Shown here: piece by piece, positions 55,877 to 64,000 of the stretch | Numbering within the stretch: the stretch's first letter is position 1 | Layout of the letters: every line of letters starts with the position of its first letter | Assembly (NCBI GenBank): GCA_003049485.1 | Contig: PYST01000167.1 | Location: forward strand, 1-64,000 | Direction: 5' to 3' | Length of the DNA stretch: 64,000 bases | From: Ophioceras dolichostomum | Taxonomy: Eukaryota > Ascomycota > Sordariomycetes > Magnaporthales > Ophioceraceae | Notes under the pieces: model-generated | What the model was told of the DNA's origin: nothing | The model's database searches: none | Seen by the model: only the letters and a program-made list of their open reading frames with translations | Translations under genes and position numbers: made by a program

Positions 55877-58444
55877 GTCTTACAACGTACGCTATTCAAT
55901 TAGCGGCAGACCGACGACGAAGTGGCGGCGGCGCGGTTTCTGCGTGCGTGTGTCACTGTCACTGTCACAGGTCGTCGTCCAACCAGCTAGTTGGATTTGG
56001 ATAGCAATTGGATTCGACGTCTCACACACGTGCCCCGAGCGCGTGTGCGCCATGCATATCCAAGCAGGGTCACCATGTCTCTTTTTTTCAGGACTTTTCA
56101 GCTTTCTTCACCGCTGCCACCACTGCCGAATCGATACTCCTCCAATATCCCTCAGAAAAGTGAGAGGGAAACCAGGAAACTATGATGTTTGGGGGAGGGG
56201 AGGGGGGAGAGGGGGGAGGCACGCAGCGGTGTCGCTCCCGCACACGACCGAAACAACTCCCAGGCCCCCCCCCCAGCTAGTGACGACTGCCTATATCCAT
56301 AGACCCTCGTGCAGACTAGGTACCTACCTACCTAACTCCCTAACTAACACAAGTGGCCGAGGAGGGAGGACTACTAGTCGTCGGCAGCCTCGACAATGTC
56401 TCTTATTTTGCAGTTGGGCGAACGGACTGGCGTCCGTCTCTCGGCCCAACTTTTTACTTCGACAGTCGACACCACACCGTCGATGAACTCAGGAGCGGGA
56501 AGGCCAACACCATCAAACACACAGGCACTAGTTTCGTAGGAATATGGATAGCGCATCGGCACTTAGTCAAACACGAGGGAAAGCGGCCAAAATTTCGATC
56601 ACCCTAAACGGGCTGACACTATAGTTAATATCGGAGCTATTATACTCGCCTCGGTAGCGAGGGAGGTCAGGAAATCCACATCCCTACCCGTCCTCTCCTC
56701 CGGCGGGCGGGCGGGCGGGCGACGGACGCGGGACGCAGGTCCGGAGATATCCAATCCCTCCGTAAATCGTGAAACAAAAGTGGTCTCTTTTTTTTTTTTA
56801 TTCGGAGCGTCCCCGGATCACCGATTGGTGCTAGTCAGGCTAACTTCTATGTACCTAGTCCTAGAGGCTTCCAGGCTACCAGTCAGGCCCAGCTTGAAAC
56901 TGCCGTGTCGTTGACGATCTTAATGAGGCATATATTCCATATTTCCGTGGTGCTGTACGTACCTATGTAGTATAGCACGGAAGGGATGTGCCGCTCATTG
57001 AAAAGTTGAATATCATCAAGGAGGTTCCTAGTAAGTTGAGCCTTTTTTTCTTTCTTTCTCAGCGCTCAGACGGACGCTTTGATGCTGTCAGGAACAGTGC
57101 CCTGTGAAGAACGACGTCCATCCGAACTGTCGGGTTCATCCAGGCTCCATCTTTTCCCACATCCTCCCACTGAAACCCAGCAATCCAAGAGGCCGGTCTC
57201 AGACAGATTGACGTGTCCCAAAAGAATAAAAGAAAGAAAAAGCCTCATCCTGAAGGAAGAGAAGTGAGGGGAAATGAAGGCTGTGGTTGTTTTGCTGTTC
57301 CTCACGAGGGATGCCTGTCTTTGCGATTTTTTTCTGATGTTCCCGCGGAGCCCACTCAGCGTCTCGCGGAAGATATTTTAGAGACTTGTCGACGCCACAA
57401 GCCGACGACCGATGCAGTAGACGCTGACGTTATTTTTGTCATGCCTCTGGCGGTGGAGGGATACGCCATCATCGTCGGCATGTCGGTCGCGTCTGGTCTC
57501 CTTGTTTTTTTACGAGTCTTCCGAAGTGGATGCCGGGACTTTGACCTCGCGATATCTGGGGGTTGGTTGGAAAGCCGGAAAGGAGCCGCCTGTGGGATGT
57601 GGGATGCTAGGGGTCAGTGCCCCTAGTCGTCAGTGCTAGCTGGCCACTGGCTTGCGAGCCCCAGCAGAAGCCCGCTGTCTACGGCACAGCCAGCGGTCTC
57701 CAGGCTTTGGTCCTTCGCTGTGGGGTGCTGAGTTGCGGTGTGCAAAGCTGCGGCAAGCCCCCTTCAGCCCGCAGCCTCACCTGTCCCTGTGCTCACTTCC
57801 TCCTCGCTCTCTGACTTCGACCCGCACCGACAAGGGGGAACGAACTTCAATAACCGGGAAAGCCTCTGGAATCTGACGGCATCCACCCGTGCCCCTTGCT
57901 TGAGCTTCCGTTCCCTTCCGTGGCCTTTTTCGTTGGCATTTAATTTTTTCGCTGCCTCTTTTGTGCTTGTGAGGGAGGAGCCCGGCAGGAAAGACCAGCC
58001 AGTCGAGTCCGAAAGCAGGAGTCGACGCTCGGCATCCTGCAGGACTTTCCTTTCCCACCTCCCGATTTGGACAGAGGACCCGACTATCACAGTCCCGCAA
58101 GAGAGCCCAAAGAGGAGGCCCAGGAAACACACGGGAAGAGAGCAGAACCGAAATTCGAGCTCATCCCCAGAGCGTTCATCGACGTTCCACTGGAGCTCCC
58201 GGCGTGGAGTTGACGGGGCAGAGAGAAACTTTGGGACAAAACCACTTCGCCAACTCATCTCATCGGTCCAACCTCCGACCAAAACAATCCGTCTGGTGGT
58301 TGGAGCTGCGGCTGTCACTGGAAACAACAAAACATGAAATGGCGGGCTAGAGCGGCCGCCAGTGTTTCGACGGTGTGTGGACAGGGCTGCTACGCTACCG
58401 CTCAGACGTCCGGCATTGGAAAGAAAAGAAGAGAGCATCAGACG

Positions 58445-59243
<799 letters not shown>

Positions 59244-60743
59244 CCGTTTTCTTAGCTCCAGCCAGTTCACGGACTTCTGTCGTTCGATTCGAAGTGGGTT
59301 ATTGAGTTCATCCGCTCGGACTTCTGACAGGCATGTTCTGATTTCTTGGGTCGCGGGAAATCAAGGCCTGCAGGCCGAGAAACGGGCTGATGGCGGACGG
59401 CTGGACTAGCTGTTCTTGCCTAGTGCCAACAACAGAACCACAGAAAAATTGAAATGCCGGGTTTGTCACAATTCACAAATCTTTCTGTGCAGAGATCAGG
59501 GCCGAATTCTCGCGACGACGCGTTTTGGCACACAGACCTCTTGGGGCTGACGGTGAGAAGAGGAAACACGGTAATTGTAAAGAAAAAATTTTCCCTCCTC
59601 CGGACTCAGGTTCGATAGACGGACATGAAAAGAAAAGGCAGCTAGCCACCAAGTACATCGTCCATTCGTGACGCTTCGCGTCTGCGAAAAGATATATGCA
59701 GTTGTACGGAATACGTCCTGGGGGATAGGAATCTAAGGGGGTGAAGTGAGGCCAAACGTGGGGAAAATGTCTGCTCATATCGAACGATCATAGAACCGTT
59801 TTCTTCCTACCGGTGCGGAGATATCAAATGCATTGGATTTTTGGCTTTGGGACTTTGGTGGTACAAAAGTGAGATCTGAGAAGGGGAAAGGAGAATTTTC
59901 GGATCTCTTGGTCTCCTCCTCCTGCCTGGAGCACCGGGCGGGCCAATACAACTCTTAAATAAGGAATCTTTCGGCGAATCATCAACTGCAAGCTGCTGCA
60001 AGACGATGAAGGCATTGCGGGGTTGTGGCCTTACACCCGCCTCCGCGACCCCACCATCTTCCGGCATCCGTCAAGTTGGTCCTGAGGTATCGACAAGTAG
60101 GTATCTACTCCAGTCGAGTGAGAACTACCTCTAGTGCTTCCCTCTAGTCGGCCGCCTCGGAGCAGTCGCGGCCGTTTTTACCACACGTTCGCCATGACCC
60201 GTTATTGCTAGCAGAGCTACCCAGAGACTTCTAGATCGCGACCGCTTCCGACTTGAAGCTGGCACAAACGATCCATCCCGTCCAGTCCACCTAAAAATCG
60301 TCCCTGGCTTCGCAACTTGCAACTCCATGGTCTTGACGGTTTTTGTTAGTGGGGGGGTTGGGCAAAAACCCACCAGCCCCGAGCCAAGCAGAACCGCTTG
60401 TGGGACGAATACGGGCTTCAATTCTCGTCGTCATTTCTAATCCTGACATATATGTTAGTTTCGTCCAGGAACAGAAGAGCGGAATGCACTCGTCCCGTAA
60501 AAGTAGCGCTGAGCTTCTGCAGAGGTGGAGGAAGCTTGCAGAAGCTGTTGGGGGAAAATAGACACCGAACCGCACGACCAGAACAAGGGGACAGGGAGAG
60601 AGACAACACAGCAAGAGGAGTACATTGGCGCATATACAGGAAAGGCGGATCAGTTAAGTTTATCGTCACGGTCTCAGGTCGCACGACGCGTGCACTAGCA
60701 GCACGCACACCCATCCTATCGATGGGGCCCGACGCTGATGAAT

Positions 60744-60796
60744 GGAGAGAGATAGAGAGAGAAAGAGAGAGGGGGGGGGGGGGGGGGGGGGGAGAG
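60744..60796 (+). repeat. Purine tract with a 22-G run
   Basis: A GAGAGA-rich stretch leads into 22 consecutive G (60771-60792). This strand could form G-quadruplex or triplex structures. Homopolymer length may be uncertain in the assembly. Confidence 0.85.
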
Positions 60797-62364
60797 GTAC
60801 AGAGTGGTGCGGGCGGCGAGGCAGGAAGGTAGGCCGAAGGGTGGGCTTCAGGATTTGGATCCGTTGATGGCTGGGTGTTGCGGGCGCGAAGGTGATTCGG
60901 CCAACCGCTCCGGAGCAAAAGACGGCCTGTAGCCTGACTGGCTCGGACCAGGTCCAGGGCTTCTGCCGCCTCCTGCAAGTTCCTGCCCTTTGTCCCTTGT
61001 CCTGCGCCTTGCTGCATGTTCCGGGGAGACGGTGCTGAAGGAGGGTGGCTTTACATACTGTCTACTGCTGTACTGCTGTCTTTTGTCTCTCTCTCTCTCT
61101 TCTGTCGAGCTCTCGAACAACAAACAAGGCGGGAGGGATTTCATGTGGTTACAGTGAAAGTGACCGGATGCAAGTGTGTTTGCATACAAATTTAGACCAC
61201 CACCACTTTCTATTCGCCCCTCCACTCCACTACACTCCCCTTTTGGGCAGATATGCGCGAGTGAGAGAGAGACAGAGAGAGAGAGGGAGAGGGACCACAC
61301 ACATACGCGTACGTGGAGACATGCACTGCACACACGGCTGGACGCCGGGGACTGGTGTTTTGTTTCTGCCGCTCCTGCTGTTAGGTGCTTCTGTCGCTTC
61401 TTGGGGACAGAACTGCAACCACTTTGTCGAGTGAAGTGCACGAAACATGCAGGAGAAACCCGGGCTATCTCGTTCTCTCTTTTTCTCTCAGTCTTTGTTC
61501 CTTCGAACTTCCACGCCCCTTTACATACCTACCTACCTAGTCCTAGTCTCTGCTGCAGTGAGCAGTCACGGTCGTCGAATCCTCTGTCCGAGTCCCCCGG
61601 AGCCTGTCATCAACGATCAGACTTCAACAAGACGCGAAAGTCCTCCACGCTAATTCCCCTCCCACCGGTCTCGTCATGGAGCCCCGGCACTTGGATATAT
61701 GTATGTAAGCCCCGAGACGAGCTCTCTCGGCGCCCGGCTCAGGGGTAAAGAGCAAGGAAGGCAAGGTAGTCAGTTCCGATCCTCTCCGTATCTCCCGAGG
61801 TTCTCTTTCCTCTATGAGTCTCTCATTCGCCCAGACAATCAACGCTCCTGGAAAGGCTTCCACGACATAGCAGAAGCTGAGAGTATGTACGAGTTCTGTA
61901 TCAGTACGTACGCCAGAGTGGCGCTCAATATAAGCATTCCGCTCTGCGTTGGCGGACATGCCGCCCAATTTCCACAACCAGATATGCGATGCCGTGTCTC
62001 TGTCCTGGCTGGCACGCCCCTTTCCATCCATTGGGTGCCGCTACCACCATCCACTCCTCCCCTCTCTTCCTCAACCTCCTCTTCCCTCTGCTTGTAACTA
62101 CCATGCTTTGCATCTATCGCTTGTTTGTCCCTTCCATTTTCTCTTCGCTTCCTCGCGAATGTTTGAAGTGTATCCAGTCAGAAAGAAACACGGCACGCAA
62201 GATCGACTCCTTTCTCTCCCTCTGTCTCTGTCTCTCCAGACGAATGCTGCCTTACCATCATCTCATGCATGCCCTTCTTCCAGCTCACGAAAAGGGTGGA
62301 AAGATGCCCAACGAGGAGGAGCTATGTGAGAGTGCTGCCGCGTGTTCCGTCCCGTGCCATTCAT

Positions 62365-62382
62365 CACACACACACACACACA

Positions 62383-62418
<36 letters not shown>
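62365..62418 (+). repeat. Compound microsatellite (CA)9(CT)10(CA)8
   Basis: A perfect CA run, a perfect CT run and a second CA run follow one another. The layout is like that of the microsatellite at 53677-53736. Confidence 0.95.
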
Positions 62419-64000
62419 AACACCTCTCGAAAGCACTTACGTACATACATAGAAATAAGAACAAGTACCGAAGAAGTGATGATGACGGCTCCGGTTCTCG
62501 TCTCGTTCGTGTCAGGTCGTGATTGCTCGAGGCTATCCCGCTCCTCCCCTTTCCCTATCTCGCCTCCATACATGTCTACCTTCGCTTCATTCTTTCACAA
62601 GCAACAATTTCGGGTTCCTCTTGTCTTGCCCCTGCGTCATGATCCCGCACGAGCACCACTAACTAACTCTACCCGACCCTCCTTACCTTCGTTCTCTCGA
62701 GATAGGTATCCTCCCAAACCCGATGACACACACACCCACCCTCCTCACCAATATGTACCTACATACGGACATGGGTAGGAACACCCTTTGCGCACGGAGC
62801 CTGAGGCGAGTGTGGTACGCGTTGTATGAAAGGGCACGCCGTAGCCCGTGGCGAGGCTCGGTGGCGCACGGCTGGATGGGCCGGTGCAGGTAGGTACTGT
62901 AGGTGCAGCGCTGCTTGTGTGCAGCAGTGCACGGAGCATTCCCCCAAAGCTGGAACGACGAACCCGGAAGCTGAGCTCTCTTCGTACCTGCGGTGGAACG
63001 GCCAATGCATCTTCCTCATACGTTACTGGACGCAGTTGGAAGTGAGAGGGTGAGCAATATTGAAGGACCCCCTCTCGGGTCCTCACGTCCAATATTCTTT
63101 CCTGGGTACCTTGGTTAGTTTGGTTCAGGGGGAGGAGGCCACCAGTCCGTCGTTCTTCCTCTTTTCTTCTCGAACCTTTTTTATCTTATTCTCTCTCTCC
63201 TACCGCTCACCTTTCTCGGCGAGCTCACATGATTGGGTGGACACTGGGGAGACGGTGGTCAGCCTCACTCACCCGACCTGGGCACCCGCCTACGTCCGCT
63301 TTCCCCCCTTTTCGTCATCTCCCGAGGTGATATATCGGTTTTCTTGTCGCGGAGTCGAACGCACCTCCTCCTCCTCTTTCATCGAACGGCTTATGTACCG
63401 TGCCGTGCCGTGCGTTAGTGATGGATGGTGAGTGTCAGGCAGGCGGGGGAGATCGAGGAAGGGATAGGATAGAACGGGCTAGACTGTGTGGGATGGGAGG
63501 GGAGGGAGAGAGAAAGATGAAAGGGGCAGGAAGAGAGAGAGGTAAGTGAGACGGATGGCGGGATTGGGGATTAACACGATGGCATCTCACGCGGCTCAGC
63601 ACGCCACCCGCCCACCACCACCAGGCCAGGCAGGCACGGCGCGAATCGGGGAAAAGATTGACAAGATATTCTCTGACACACACGCCTACTACACAACGGC
63701 TACTACCACCTCATGTCAATGTCGGCGTCGGTGTCGGCTTCAACGTTTTGAGGCCAACAATTTCTACGTGTAGGAGAAAGGGAGGCAACGCAAGGCATCT
63801 GAAATATGAAGAAGAAAGGAATGCGATTCACTACAAAACTATGAGGGGGAAAAAAATAACTGCCGAAAGAGAAAAAAAGAGATCGCCTCTGAGTAGGTAC
63901 CTAAGTACCTGCCGGCTGGTGCCGATGACCAATGCCATTACAGAAGTTTGGAATCCATTAATCCCAATTGCCCAATGAGCGAGATGAGTGAGCGAGGGAC

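Larger units (their letters stand above)
46047..58444. other. 12-kb gene-poor region
   Basis: No ORF on either strand has a recognisable domain or convincing protein composition over more than 100 codons. The left end (46047-47600) is presumably the promoter of the CRIB-like gene. The rest contains G/A-rich and C/T-rich low-complexity DNA, microsatellites, two 11-bp tandem arrays and a CATCCC repeat. A weak small ORF on the minus strand (49171-48773, 132 codons from a true ATG) is the best candidate gene but lacks support. An intron-rich or RNA gene could be missed by eye. Confidence 0.45.

Overview
The window is nuclear DNA of a filamentous ascomycete (Pezizomycotina, most likely a Sordariomycete). 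Genes have short GT...AG introns, many with GTAAGT/GTGAGT donors. Proteins carry long Gln/Gly/Ser/Pro low-complexity tracts. Gene content includes a Zn2Cys6 regulator, an alternative NADH dehydrogenase, an AIM3-family protein and a CENP-A of Neurospora/Fusarium type. Intergenic DNA is full of CT-rich tracts and TAGGTACCTA-like motifs. Species cannot be named from the sequence. No prokaryotic operons, CRISPR arrays, rRNA or convincing tRNA genes were seen.

Left part (1-31 kb), moderately gene-dense: Zn2Cys6 transcription factor (297-3559, +); external-type alternative NADH:ubiquinone oxidoreductase (4911-7080, -); GNAT acetyltransferase (8694-10551, -, three exons); a 4.5-kb stretch without a recognisable gene; a Gly/Asn-rich single-pass membrane protein (15088-17571, +); a Vma22/CCDC115-like V-ATPase assembly factor (18859-19749, +); a histidine acid phosphatase (20495-22153, -); a 249-bp TA-flanked MITE-like inverted-repeat element (22966-23214); a PPR protein (23845-26484, +); the Mis12/Mtw1 kinetochore protein (26936-28398, -); and an AIM3-like proline-rich actin-patch protein (29401-30827, +).

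Middle (31-46 kb), dense: TCTP (31266-32380, -, five exons); a disrupted unknown gene with two one-base frame breaks (33037-33895, -); acireductone dioxygenase of the methionine salvage pathway (34910-35643, +); a GFA/CENP-V-fold zinc protein (35883-36674, -); a derlin of the ER degradation pathway (37849-38737, -) divergent from the centromeric histone CENP-A (39879-40778, +); and a large Ser-rich protein with a CRIB-like motif (43206-46046, -).

Right part (46-64 kb): about 18 kb with no gene I can recognise. It holds CT-rich tracts, (CA)n(CT)n microsatellites, 11-bp tandem repeats, a 22-G run and an uninterrupted 792-nt run of A (58445-59236) that is probably an assembly artefact.

The genes are mostly unrelated housekeeping and cell-biology genes. 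The only functional link I see is that two kinetochore components (Mis12 and CENP-A) lie about 11.5 kb apart. I did not find a convincing undescribed multi-gene system. The most useful leads are the MITE, the broken gene, the A tract, the dispersed TAGGTACCTA motif and the large gene-free region. Exon-intron structures were worked out by hand from splice signals and frame continuity.
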